From the NCBI RefSeq assembly GCF_040115645.1, contig NC_089576.1, positions 682,001-746,000 on the forward strand: DNA of 64,000 bases. Direction: 5' to 3'. A program made the position numbers and the translations under genes. The notes under the pieces are model-generated. The model was not told where the DNA came from. It saw only the letters and a program-made list of their open reading frames with translations, and did no database searches. Source of the DNA: Euwallacea fornicatus. Its lineage: Eukaryota > Arthropoda > Insecta > Coleoptera > Curculionidae. Shown in pieces: positions 24,201 through 36,346 of the stretch. Every line of letters starts with the position of its first letter. The first letter of the stretch is position 1.

Positions 24201-27136
24201 CACAGATGAAGATACACCAGAATGCATAGAAATACGTCAAGACGTGGAAGACGAGGACGATGAAAAACCGCTCTCGTCACTAGCAGCCCTCGTAAAATCC
24301 GAAGATAATCAAGTCGATTTTCATATGGAGCATGATGATGACGATGAAGATGACGATATGGACTTTAATGATAGTACTGAAATTGACAATGAGTATGAAG
24401 AAGGAGAAATCCCTATTGAATCGACATTGGAGGCAGACACTGACAATTACTGTAACGACACTGGTAATAAATCGCGTCTTATTAATTTTTTTGTTCTAAT
24501 AGATTTTTTTAGCTGTAGACAGTTCAATTGATACCTCAGACGATGAATATCTTCCTCAGAAGCCTGCACAAACTTCTCCAGGAGGGAAACGTAGAGGCAG
24601 ACCCCGAATTCATCCCCCAAAACCTAAAGGAACAGGCCGGCGGGGTAGGCCTCTAGGTAGATCTTTTTTGATCGATTTGTATCTCGTGCCAATTTTCCTC
24701 TTTCATAGGGAGCAAAGGTGTAAAGAAGAAGGTAAAAATTGTTGAAGAAGAAGAGATCGGAGAATACCCATGTCCTATCTGCAGCGAGTTTTATGACCGC
24801 GTCAGTTTATTGGATAAACATGCTAAGGACATACATCCAGGCTTAAAGGTGTATATAAATATAAATGTTTTGTCCTGTTTAAAATAGTCATTTAAACGGC
24901 TAATTAGGTGCACAAGTGCCACGTTTGCGGCAAAGATTTCAGCCGGACCAATCACTTAAAGCGCCACATGACGTCGCATTCTGAGGATAAGCCTTATTCG
25001 TGCGATATTTGCACCAAGAGTTTCGTACGCAAAGATCATCTTTTGCAGCACCAGAAACTTCACGATCAGCACGAGGAATTGCCTTGCGAAATTTGCGGCA
25101 AACCCTTCACGCGAGCCGACCACTTAGCCAAACATAAAGCAGCCAAACATGGCATTGGGGAAAAAGTTACCGTAAGTTTCAGGCTGAAGCTAGGGGGTTT
25201 GAGAATGTGCTCTGTCACGTATTCAAACATTATTTCCGAGAAACGTGAAATTAATGTTGCAGGCGTTGACTATATAAAAAATTTGAGAAAAGCCGAGGGG
25301 AATTTTCGTGAGTTACAGGATGTTCCCGCGATCTTTTCTCACATTTCTTATTTTTATTGTAAGGCCATTTTCTTATGATTTAAGATCTTGTTTAATGTAT
25401 AACTTGATATTGTTTTAGGGTTAATAACGTCCGATCTTTTCACAAACTGAGCGTTAGTTACATTAAAAAGGTAGTTCCAATTTGGTTTTTAGCGAAACAT
25501 TTTTTGAAAATGAGTACCATGTTGGGGAGTTATCATTTTTTGAAATGTCGATTTTTTCCTAAATTGTCACTACCTCTACCGACGTTATATACTCGTCGAT
25601 ACTTGCATATGACATGTTTAAGTTTTGCAGAAAACAATAATGTTTTATAAGGACATGATCACTATTTGTAAACGTCACAAAGACCGCATTATTTTCATGT
25701 TGTTGAAATTAGTGTTTTATGTTGTGACTAGATAAAGCTAGCTAGAAAAGTCGACGGGATATTTTTACGAGTTTCAGATTTTCCGGCGCTTTTTTCTTAC
25801 ATTTATTAAGTCCTTCATTATTTGGTTTTTTCGGAGTAAGTTATGTATTTTGGACAAAATTTTCTATAGTCAATGTGTAATACAAAATTGAAACCCCTTG
25901 TCTTCCCATAGATAATGGGGGAAAAGAAGTTCTACTGTGATATTTGCCAGAAAGGTTTCACTACCGAAAAATACCGCGACGTTCATATGAAGGCGCACAA
26001 CGGCGAGAAGAAATTCCAATGCAGGGTGTGCGAGAAGGCTTTCCTTTCTAAATCGCACCTGACCGAACACATGAAATTCCATAACGAACATTCCAAAAAA
26101 TTCCTCTGTTCCGAGTGCGGGCAGCGCTTCATTCGGAACGACTATCTGGTGATCCATATGCGGAGGCACAGGGGAGAGAAGCCGTTTAAATGCAGATTTT
26201 GCGGAAAGGGTAACTAGTAAAGTAAAAGGAGAGATGCCGATGTTAAAAGTAATTTCTGTTCCTAGGATTTCCGAGAACTACAGATCTTACGGTACATGAA
26301 CGATACCACACGGGAGAAAAGACGCATTTGTGCACGGTTTGCGGCAGGGGATTTGGACGGTAAGGGTTTTGTTATATTATAAATATTTACTATCAATTTA
26401 ATATTTCTTTTTTGGTGCAGGGCTTACAATTTAACTGTGCATATGAGGACTCATACGGGTGAAAAACCATATCAGTGCACATACTGCGACGCTGCATTTG
26501 CGCAAGGAAACGATCTCAAAGCCCACATTAGGCGACATACGGGGGAACGGTTTCAGTGCGATTTATGCAGTGAAAGTTTTTTAATGGGGTACTTGCTTAC
26601 TCAGCATAAAAGGACAGTCCACGGTGAGTTTACACACATAAAATGAATTAGGATTTTTTCCAAAATGAGGCATCATTCAACTAAAATCTTAACCATCGTG
26701 TTATCGTTTTTCATCTCGAACTCCGCGTTTGTCGCGCTCACCAGCTTGTAAAATGGGTCATCCATGTTTGGACAAAAGACCATTGCGATTTTTTCTTACT
26801 TTAACCAAATTTTCTTTATCTCTAGGTCTGAATGTAGTGAGTAACATCAGACGGTTGCAACCAGTCCATAAAACCGAAAATCCAGATGAACCTCCGCCCA
26901 TAACCATACCCTTACCAAAACCGATAATCCCTGAAAATCTCATGTTCAATCACCTGCTGCAGCCCCAGCAACACATTTCAGGCATCCAAACTAAACAAGA
27001 AAAGATGGAAGATCCGCCCCCATTGGCCATTCCATTGTCGAAACCGATGATGTCTGAGAGTTTGATGTTCAACCATCTGCAGGCGCAATTGTCCATCTCT
27101 CAATTGCATTTTACCAGTCAAAGACCTACGACCTAA
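21288..27136 (+). CDS. ZAD / AT-hook / 16-finger C2H2 zinc-finger protein
   Basis: A nuclear DNA-binding protein of the insect-expanded ZAD family; I cannot name an orthologue. Fourteen exons (first 21288-21443, last 26826-27136) join with all phases agreeing into 966 residues. Order: an N-terminal ZAD with CRTC and CEMCC cysteine pairs (a dimerisation domain split by a 1.3-kb intron), an acidic linker, fingers 1-5 (CRECSKMF to CPVCNKAF), a second long acidic region (EHDDDDEDDDMD), two AT-hooks (RRGRPRIH and RRGRPL, exon 24513-24656), then fingers 6-16. Finger 4 ends H-x3-C rather than H-x3-H. Linkers of the TGEKP type appear mainly in the last fingers. The C-terminus carries two copies of a PPPxxIPLxKP...LMFNHL motif. 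Exon 3 is placed at 23075 because that acceptor (TTGTTCTAG) is the best pyrimidine-rich one with the correct phase. Confidence 0.92.
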
Positions 27137-28217
27137 CTCCGCGAGTGATAATGGTTCGTTGTACAGAATATTAATTTGCGTATGCAGTGTTAGGAAGGAT
27201 AGACAGTTGCTTGAAAAAGTTGATTTTTGCATTATTTATTATTATGACTATAATAGTAGGTAATGGGAATTATTATTTTCAGTTTTTTGGTAAATTAAAT
27301 ACGAGTTTTATAGTGCCATTTTTCAGGAATTAACGTCATTTATGAACAATGTGGAACATCCCTTTCTCTTCTGTACACCCTTGCTCCAATCGTCTTTAGT
27401 TTCTTAACATTTTTGGTATCCTGAAAATATGTTTCAATCTTTCGCATAACATGTGTATTTCAATTTCTAAGCCCCACTTCACAGACAAACCTCTCCTGGT
27501 TGAGTTTTATAGACGTTACGTTGGCAGATATTTCCGAAACCCATCATGCCTGTAAGTATATTTCTTGAAGGTTCGGTTTGGTGTAAAGAAATGTAGATGC
27601 AAAGGTATATTGTGTAATACGTAATGGTGTAATTATAGGCTTGTAAATATCTACTTCAAATCTTATAAATTGATTTTTATTTCTCGACTAGCGAAGCTTT
27701 TCTACTGTATCCTTATCTATCTGTGCACTGTGGAAAATGCCTAAAATTGTAAATTTTGCAAGATACACTATGTGGCGAAATATAGAAAACGCATGTGACC
27801 TTCTTCTTTCCTCTTAATGTCCTTTTATGAAGGTTAAAAATCCTCCAAAAAAAAATAAATACTGAAGAAACGGCTTCAGGTTAGCGTCAGCGATAAGAGA
27901 AGAGAATTGACAACGATAAGTAATACATAATAAAATATACGATAGCGCACGGTGGGCCTGCCATCTTTGGAAGTCTTATGTGAGACCCAGAAGGTAGCAT
28001 TGTCGATATTCATTTTTAGCCTGAATTTTCGTTCAGTTTTCGAAAGCGTCTTAACAAAGTAAGGGAATCTCATCTAGGTAATGGTCACACTTTTACCTTT
28101 AGATTTTGACAAGGTGACTTGTTGGTGTCTTAGAATTGTAAAACGTGAAAAATCATGCACTCGTATTGTTTAATAACTATTATTTATTGGCCAACAACAA
28201 TATGTTATTAAACCACC
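27137..28217. other. 3' flank shared by the ZAD gene and the next minus-strand gene
   Basis: The two genes converge here. AATAAA occurs at 27856-27861 on the plus strand, and TTTATT (AATAAA on the minus strand) occurs near 28183-28188. No coding sequence was recognised. Confidence 0.5.
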
Positions 28218-31200
28218 CTAGTTCTCAGTTTTCGGTAAATTGTTAAGCCAAGTTAAGATTTTACCCACAAGGTCTACTTCTTTTTCCACTATATCATTTT
28301 TATGTATCCCGAATAACTTCTTGGATTGTTCCTGGAATAATTTTGCATTGCCACCAGTATAGTCCCCGACTTTGTTTTCCAAGCGATTTAAGGTTTCCTG
28401 CAGTTTACTTATTTGGGAATATTGGGACGCATCAGTCAATTTTGCCCAATTGTTGGTTATATCAGCTGCGGGGTTTTTAGTCATTTTTGGCAAATTTAAG
28501 GCTTTTTTGCTCTGCAGCTGCAGTTCGGCGATTTTATCTAAGGCTGCCTCGCCTGCATCTCGTAAATTCGACCGAAGAAGCCCGTTATAAAAAAGTGGTT
28601 CTTCATTGAGGTTTTTCACAAGCGGTGTTTTAAGGCTGTTAGAAACTTGTTTGTTCAGCTCATCTGTTTTTTCTCGTACTTGTCGAACTGCATTTGAAAA
28701 CATGTCGTGCTGCCTCCTTTCAGTCAGATTTTCCAATATTTTTGGGTAATTGCTTGCCTGCTTTTTAAGGAATTCGGCAGCATTTATTTTAGGCTCAAAT
28801 AAACCAATATTTGGTGACCTTTTGGCAATAACATTCCCCTTTTTTATTTCTCCCTCGTTTAACTGCTCTTTTAGTTCAGCTTCCTTCTCCAAAATGACGC
28901 CCACAGTTTCTTCAATCGCCGAATGGTTCCTGGGGCAAGTGGTGTTTTGGCACGAACAAAGTTTATCCAAATTGACGGATATGTCCAAAGTGCCATCGGC
29001 TGATTTTCCAATTTTTAGGGGTAGTTTTATGCCATCGCCAATGAAGAATATATCTTGGGGTTTGGAAGAAGACTGGGCAATTTGTCCTAAGTTTCCAGAG
29101 TATGGAATTAAATCCTCGTTCTGGAAGAGAAGTTTTCATTTTATACACGCTCAAATGGATTTTAAGTTGTAACTATCCTAATAATAAATAGTAAGGAATT
29201 CCACCCGTTACAATTTGAATATAGGTAACCAAGTATGTGCATATCTATCTGATTGAAGGTTGTTTCGAGTGTTATATGATTTAAGTGTTCTTATTTGATT
29301 TATAGAATGAGATTAGGTACCATCAGTTGTTTGCAAAACTCACCTTGAATCCAGCCCTACTCTTTAAAACTGCATCATCCAGCGGGCTCTCCATTGTAGT
29401 TCCATCTTCTTCAAAAGCCCTTATAGCACCAAGGACATTCCCACTCGTTTCTTTTAGATTCTGCTTCAGTTCTCCTGATTGCATGTCCTCGTTCCCCATT
29501 TCAATCGGTGGGCTCCCAAGTTTATTCCTTAAAACTCCTAAGTCACCTACGTTTCCAGCGCGACTTTCCTTGGGCTTTTTAAGGGATTCCACGTAGTCCT
29601 TTAACTTTTTCCTCAGCAATTCTCGTTTGGAATCCTGCACTGACTCTTTAAATATCTGATGTAATTTCTCATGGCCGTCGTGTTTGGAGACCGGGTCGAG
29701 TCGTGAGGAAACGATGGGAAAATCTCCATTTCTTTGCTCAAGAGGCTTTTTTAAGTCTTCCACATATCGCCTCATTTTGTCTTTTAATAAGTTCATTTTA
29801 GTCTCATGTTCATCTACAGATTTTCTAGAAATGTCCATGAGATTCGAGCTTTTGGTCGGATTTTTTACAGACTTTAGGTTCATAAGGGGACTTAGTGTAT
29901 TTTCGGAAATTTCATTTCTTGAAAACAGTGGAGGTGCAATGGTGGACTCTGATTTTACGTGAAACCTTTCAGGGGAGTACTTGCTTTGCCTGCGTTCCTT
30001 TAAATCGACCAAATACCTCTCCCACTTGTTTTTAGTGGGCTGTGACGTGGTTTTTTCTTGTATTAATTCGGGCCTTTCTGTAAGCCCCACTAATGAGTCT
30101 GCCTCCGTCCCTGTCGCCTCTTCATCGACATCTGCAAATCTCGCTGACTGTGGAATTCCATCTGCATAATTTGTTGGTTGCTGCTCCAATCCATTTAAAC
30201 TTTCCTTGAATTTCCCGAGTAAGAATGTTGGCACCTTCTTCAAATCGTGTATTATCCTTTTGGTACTCTCTGAATGCTCATCATCCCTGGGAGAGCTTTC
30301 ACTGGGGCTACCGATGGTATTTAAAGCGTCCTGGACCCTGTCAATTAAGTAATGGTTCACATCTTTGAAGTTATCTACGACCCGAGGGGGGACAGCTTTA
30401 TACAGCGGAGATCCTGGAGTTTCTTTAACGTTTGGTGATTCCAGAAGGCGGTTTGGTGTTGCGTTTTGCGCTTCTTGGATATCCTTGACCATTGATTTCA
30501 TTTCTTGTAAAGCTTTGTTTATGCTGGACACCGCAGCTTGGGATTCTGATGCTGGATCATCTAGTGCAAAAAACACGAGAAAATAGTTTTAAATAAAAAT
30601 AGAGTTTTTCCTTCTAGTCGACTTACTGTTCAGAGATTTCTGCGATGAAGGGTCAAGATCGTTATTCTGAGGGGGTAAGGCTAGAAGGTCGCCGTTGGAG
30701 CTGGGGCTACCGTGCAAGAAGTTCTGCAAAAGGCCTCGTCTTGCGGTGGGATTGTTTGTATCTGTGTTCGCTCCTCTTGAACCTGTTGAGATTGACGCGT
30801 GGCACGACTATCATACTTTCAAGGGTGTACGCCAATGTATAGTGCGACTCGCAATTTCGACGATTTAGGTCACAATACGGGACGTTACATAATTTTTTAT
30901 TTTGCCGTCGTTGTTCCTAAATTTAGTTCAGAAACCGTTTTACTTTTACGTGGTTTCTAGATGAGTAACATTGCGAGAGTTGTTTCCCCCCAAATTCGAG
31001 GAGTTTTCGCGATTTGAACGCATCTTACGTTCATTCGTTTGATTATCAAGATTAATATCAAAACCGTCGTTTGTTTTATGCTCACAACGTTAATTTTCGT
31101 TTTAGGCGCAGATTGTCGAAGTACCAAGTACACCTTGGTGGCGGCCATAATGATTTTTTTGACGCTCGAAATTAAGGAAATAAAATTAAATTATTTTTAA

Positions 31201-33165
31201 TTGAGGCCCGTAATAAAATCCTGAATTCGCCATCACTCCCTGATCGCGTGTGATGGATGCTATTTGCTCCCGTCGAAATCTAGAAGCGACAGCGTTAAGT
31301 TTAATCGGGCGTCAAACTGCCAAGGTAGGAGTGCCAAGGATTCTTCTGCTGTGCGATGTCTGATAAACTTCGTGCAACCAATTTTCGATGGAATAAATTT
31401 GAATTAATAGGAAAATTAGAGACGGGAACTCGAAACGACACCGATCTCGGTAAAACGGCCTCACCTGGGATTTTTGGTAAGTACTTAGGTTAACCACTTC
31501 AGGGCAGGAGTCATCTAGTTCAGTTTTAAGTGATTTTTCTTGATTTACGGTTAAAATGCGCGTGATAAACGAAAGGCTCACCACACGAAAGAATGCATAA
31601 CCCAGAAAAACGAGTGAGGGAATGGACGACGTAAAAGCGGCATTAATAAACGGTCTTGCCGGCAATAATGTAAATCAGCACACGTCATTTTCGAGGAATG
31701 TTCTATTGATTCGCTCTAAGTAAATAATCACGCACCGCATTCCTCAAGAATTTTAGCGTAAATATAAATGCATTTAATGCACGTATATGTACAAGGTGGT
31801 CCCAAAAAGAAAGATCCCCATTTACATATACAAAGATCTATCTCGTCTTGAAATCATTAGGTTTATCATGAATGCAACATTTCTTCCGAAAACCTCGACC
31901 TTGCTCTGTAATCGAATTAATTCCAGACCTCAAGTGTGAAAACTAACCTTTTAGAATCGAAAACGAGTTCTTTTTCGGAGTTTCCGCGTCCTCTAAATGG
32001 CCTAAACTCCCAAGTTTCTTCGTTTGGTAAGGATCGGACGGTGGTTCGTTAGTTGTTATTTGCAACTCATCTGATTTCAATTCATCAGACTGAAATTCTT
32101 TAGGCTGGACGATAATCTAAAATAGAAAGCGTTCCCGAAATTTCAAAAAGGAATTTTGTAAACCATCTCACGGGGTTCTCATTCAAACTGCTTTGTAAGA
32201 ACGGAGGTGGGCCCTCTATGAGTCCAGGGTTTATTTTCGAAGCTTTGGCGAATGCGCTAGGTTCTTCACCACTATCACTGAAAGTTCACAATGCGGATTT
32301 TTCTGATAAATAATCAACTTACTAATCCATGAATCTTCGTGATTCTAGCACTGGCGCTGAGTTTGAATTTTCGTTTCGGGCTCGATTAGGGCTTATTGGT
32401 GGTTTATTGGAAATGGTCGTAACTGATATAGACACCTGAGGACAAATGTTTTTTCGTTCCTTAATTTTTTTCATATATATTTATACAGCAAGGGCCTAAC
32501 GTACGCTTTCGATGTCGCTTACGTCGCTGATTCCAACGATTTTGCAAACGAGCTCCATCGCTTCTCCAGTTTTTAAATTTGCGACAGGATAAAGAGTTTT
32601 GGGAACACTTTGAGCTGCTCGACTGGACATTCCCACGGTCTAGCAACGATATGACGAGTTGAAACGTTTTGAGTAAATATGAAAAATCCATCCTGCTTAC
32701 CTCCTCATTATTTTCTACCACCGATTGTTGATTAATTAAGTTAGAATCGTGTTTACAATATTTGTCACAATCGCTACATTTTTTTAACACACTACACGAT
32801 AGTTGACTCCTGTAATAAGTATTGTAAGCTCATGTTTGTTGTCAAATTTGTAAGCTTACATGCAGGCTTTGCACATTCTTTCGTTTTGTGGTAAAGAAAA
32901 TTCTCGCTTGGTTAAACTGCTACCGAGAAAAGGCTCATTTGAAGGTTTCCTTTAGGAAAAATTCATTTTCTGCCAAAATTCTTTTTAAGCTGGGTGGTAA
33001 CTTACCCTCCGACAGTGCTAAAACCTGTATCATCATTCCAATCATTAAACCAATTAACAACTCCGCACATACAATTTGATACAGACAAAACGGATACAAT
33101 AATAATAATAAGTTTAACATACATCTTCTTTTGGAGTATTTTTTTAAATGTGAGAATTTGAGCAC
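28218..33165 (-). CDS. Probable secreted protein with YVE-LKKP repeats, function unknown
   Basis: Not recognised. Seven exons join in phase: 32809-32701, 32435-32323, 32277-32172, 32116-31948, 30782-30627, 30560-29344, 29120-28218 (about 923 codons to the TAG). Upstream, a frame starting at 33165 or 33120 gives a good signal peptide (MLNLLLLLYPFCLYQIVCA) and ends at a GTAAG donor at 33006, but its phase does not fit 32809 directly. A 43-nt exon at 32902-32860 would repair it and add MCKACM, but its acceptor is poor. The start of the mature protein is cysteine-rich (LSCSVLKKCSDCDKYCKH). The large exon has three copies of an amphipathic motif (RYLVDLKERR, MRRYVEDLKKPLEQR, LKDYVESLKKPKESR). The last exon has LPLKIGKSADGTLDISVNLD followed by CSCQNTTC, then a helical C-terminus with Asn-x-Ser/Thr sites. 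The gene model is good from 32809 onward and uncertain before that. Confidence 0.72.
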
Positions 33166-35594
33166 ATTTCAATTTAAACTAAAATGCGAAATTTAAGCTG
33201 CAATTGTGAACAGTTAGCAATTTGCGGTTGAAATTGGGGCAGTGTATGTTTTGGTTCGTCATTATGTTGCAAGAGCGCATAAATAAATATTTTATGTTAT
33301 TCAAATTAGGCAGAAAATATTAAACAGAAGACCATTGATGTCGTTTTTTTATGCTGAAGTTTGCTTCTTTTACAAATATTCTTTTTTCGTTAGCGTTTAA
33401 TCATTTGAAAAATGGCAACGCCGCGTTTGGCATTTGTTTCTTAAAGCCCGTCTAAATAGGTACTGCCCCTAAGTGTGTTAGGAGCCTTTCGTCGATAAAC
33501 GTTGCCATATGGTGCACGAAATACAGAATTACAGAACTGAACAGAATTTGAAGGTGGTTAAAAATGGCAGTTAAATTTTTAGACTCCGGCGCGCCTGGTA
33601 AATTTCCGTGTTGCTGCTAACATATCGATGGAAAATTATTTAAAACAGTTTTAATTTTATTTTTTTAGTTTTTGATAGTGCAATCTAGCAACTTAGTACC
33701 TTAGCATTTTTTCTTTCTACTACTAAAGACCGAAAACCCAAGACTTTCGAGACTAAAGAAATTAGGCTTCGTCTAAGGTGGCTTATAGGTTTACGTGGTA
33801 GCGGCTCTTATCTCGTATCTCCCACTTTACTCTGATTCACTCTCTCAAATAATTAAGAAATTGTATGAAACATTTAGGGGCGGTTTATAAGAAAAATCGT
33901 AAATATAGAAATACATTTTCAATTTAATAATGAGTAAGTAAATAGTACAATTCCGTTCTTACCACAAAATTATAAGCATAAATTTAAGTGTATATAACAG
34001 TAGTAAATAAAATAGCACATGCTTTTCAAGCCTTGCCCTTAAACTATACCTTACATTTTCGTAACATTATTTGCAGACTACTACAAAACAGATTCGATTG
34101 TGTAGGTAATTATTTTCATCTGCTTATGAGCTTCAAAGAACCTGCTAAGTTTGTTACAGGAAATTAAATCATGTAAGAGAATTTTTGACGTCAAAGTGAC
34201 CACGAACAAAATGATACTGGACGTTGCCAACCTAGTCACTATTAGCGAAATAAAGAACCATCACTTGTTCTAAATGAATATTTCCACGCCAAAGCCATGC
34301 TGTTAAGGCTGTTGTTTTACAATTTTTATTTGGGCTGAAATGCTCAAATGTGGACCCACCGTTTCGAACAGGTCTGTTTTACCGGGATTACCCGGAAAAA
34401 ATTTGAAGTGTCAAGTTCGGCTCGGTGAAACGTCCACACTATGCAAATTTGAGAGACAAAACGTTCAAATATGGACTAACCGGGGTAATTAAACGATACA
34501 ATGCAGTTTGAACGTAGATTCACATTTCAACATTTTGACCGGAACAAACAAAATGAACGAGTCAACCAAAATTCACATATCGTGGACGATTCACTGAATT
34601 AAACAACCTGAATAAATCTTTAAGGAGAGTTACGTAGTGTTATGCAATTCTAGCATGGGCCCACATTTCAACATTTTGCCCAAAATAAACGAGCTAAACA
34701 ACCCAAATTCACGTAGTGCTATTTGATTGCTCCAGGTACCCCCTTCTTACAGTCTAAAATGTAACAAATTTATTTCAATTTAAGATGCCACCAAAAAAAA
34801 TCTATTACTAACTCAAAATATGTTGTGCTACTTAATTCTCACTTTTAACATTATTTATAGCGTATTTCATATATCGCGCCTCATGTCTTTTATAAAGAAA
34901 CGGAGGACGCAAGAATTAAAAAAAATAGTTTACACTAAACATGTACTCTATGGTCCTTTGAAATCCCGCAAACCAATTACCAATTTTATTTTCTGGTTAT
35001 TTACGTAAGACGTTAGGCTTGAAGTTTGAAACGCCCTGTACGTGTAGATAAATCAATTTCAGTAAAAAGCTTATTCTTGTATAATATTCACATCCAGACT
35101 TATCTCATTATCAAAATGCTCCACTATTCACATTTAAATCCATTTAAACAAAAATTAAATTTATACAACACCTTTAAAACAATAAAACTGCCAAACAAGA
35201 AATGATGGGAATGGGAGTAGAACGTACACAACAAACATGTGGAATGTACAGAATTCTGGTTGAGTTGTTCATTTTATTCGTTCCTGGGCACTCACCTTCT
35301 TGTGCTTGTTTAGACTAAAGCATTCAAATGTGGACCAACATTCCGACTCCCCCTTTGCCATGTGATTGAAACTTGATATTCTGGTCATAATGATGCATTT
35401 CATAACCTAGGTCTACAATATACTACTATACATTTATATCACTTTTGAGAAATTATTCAATTTAGACAACTTCATCTGTTAAAAGTAACTGAACAGTAAT
35501 GAGTAGACAAGAAAACTTTGTTTCTTCCATGTAAACAATTACCTACAAATAATAATTATTATTATTTAGACTATATTATAACAATCAGTGACAT
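33166..35594. other. Intergenic DNA with dispersed repeats
   Basis: No coding sequence was recognised in 2.4 kb. The left part is upstream of the secreted-protein gene and the right part is the Snx3 3' flank. The repeats at 34.3-34.7 kb are listed separately. A further copy-like segment (ATTCAAATGTGGACCAACAT) is at about 35320-35340. Confidence 0.5.
34345..34725. repeat. Cluster of diverged repeats in both orientations
   Basis: CCACATTTCAACATTTTG occurs at about 34660, and a close copy (TCACATTTCAACATTTTG) at about 34520. Both are followed by related sequence (AAACGAG, AAATTCAC), so these are direct repeats of roughly 65 bases. The inverse form (GCTCAAATGTGGACCC, GTTCAAATATGGACTAACC) occurs at about 34350 and 34465. 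They look like old copies of one repeat family. Confidence 0.55.
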
Positions 35595-36346
35595 TTATGT
35601 ATTGCGGATTTTACCAGGGACATAGTTTTTGTCGATTGAGGACTCCTGCAAAAACATATGTAAACACCTCTCATTTTGAGCTAGAGGGTGACCTGCTATT
35701 CTGAAATTTTATTGAAAAAATAATCAGTAAAGGAGATTTTATGCAGTTTAAACAAAAACTCACATGCCAATACACAGAGTGATTTTTAACTTTTACTTAT
35801 TGGTGGCAAAATTTTGTACCAATTACTTACTTATTAATAAACACCTCCAGTCCTTTTCTCCTATCCTCAATGAATCCCTCCTCAAAGATGCCGTCATCGC
35901 CTCGGAAGGGGAGCTGCCGTTTCCATGCTTTTCCAGGTAAGGGAGGCACCACTATTTTGCTATCTCGTTCTAACTCGTTTCTGAGCCACTCAAAGTCGCT
36001 GTATCGCCTTCGAACACTTGATTCTTTAACTTTAAATACAGGTAAGTTTGTCTGAAAAATGTTTTCCATTATTATCAATATATGAGGGGGTTGCGAAAGA
36101 GGTAGATGCAGTTGCTCGATCCTACAGAAACTTGCTTAAAATATGTGTTTGTCGCTCTCATTTACTCACCCTCATTTTAACTTCATAATCTGTGAACCTC
36201 TTCTTCCCCACACCAATGGTGGTGACCGGATTGACCACGTCTATTTCCAGGAAATTGGCCGGTGCTGCGTAAGCATCGTCCAGTGTCTGCTTCTTCACAT
36301 TCAATCGTTTTATGGCTTCCGCAGTTGTATCAGATTCCGACATCAT
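35595..36346 (-). CDS. Snx3: Sorting nexin 3
   Basis: A PX-domain protein that binds PI3P on early endosomes and works with retromer, notably in recycling Wntless from endosome to Golgi. Three exons, 36346-36170, 36051-35831 and 35700-35595, give 167 residues (human 162) with all phases agreeing. The PX domain is essentially canonical: FLEIDVVNPVTTIGVGKKRF, then VRRRYSDFEWLRNELERDSK with the PI3P-binding RRY, PPLPGKAWKRQLPFRGDDGI, and AGHPLAQNERCLHMFLQE. The start is a double ATG (36346 and 36343). The frame extends 29 codons further upstream without family similarity, so I take the double ATG. It is divergent from Snip1, 1.2 kb away. Confidence 0.96.
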
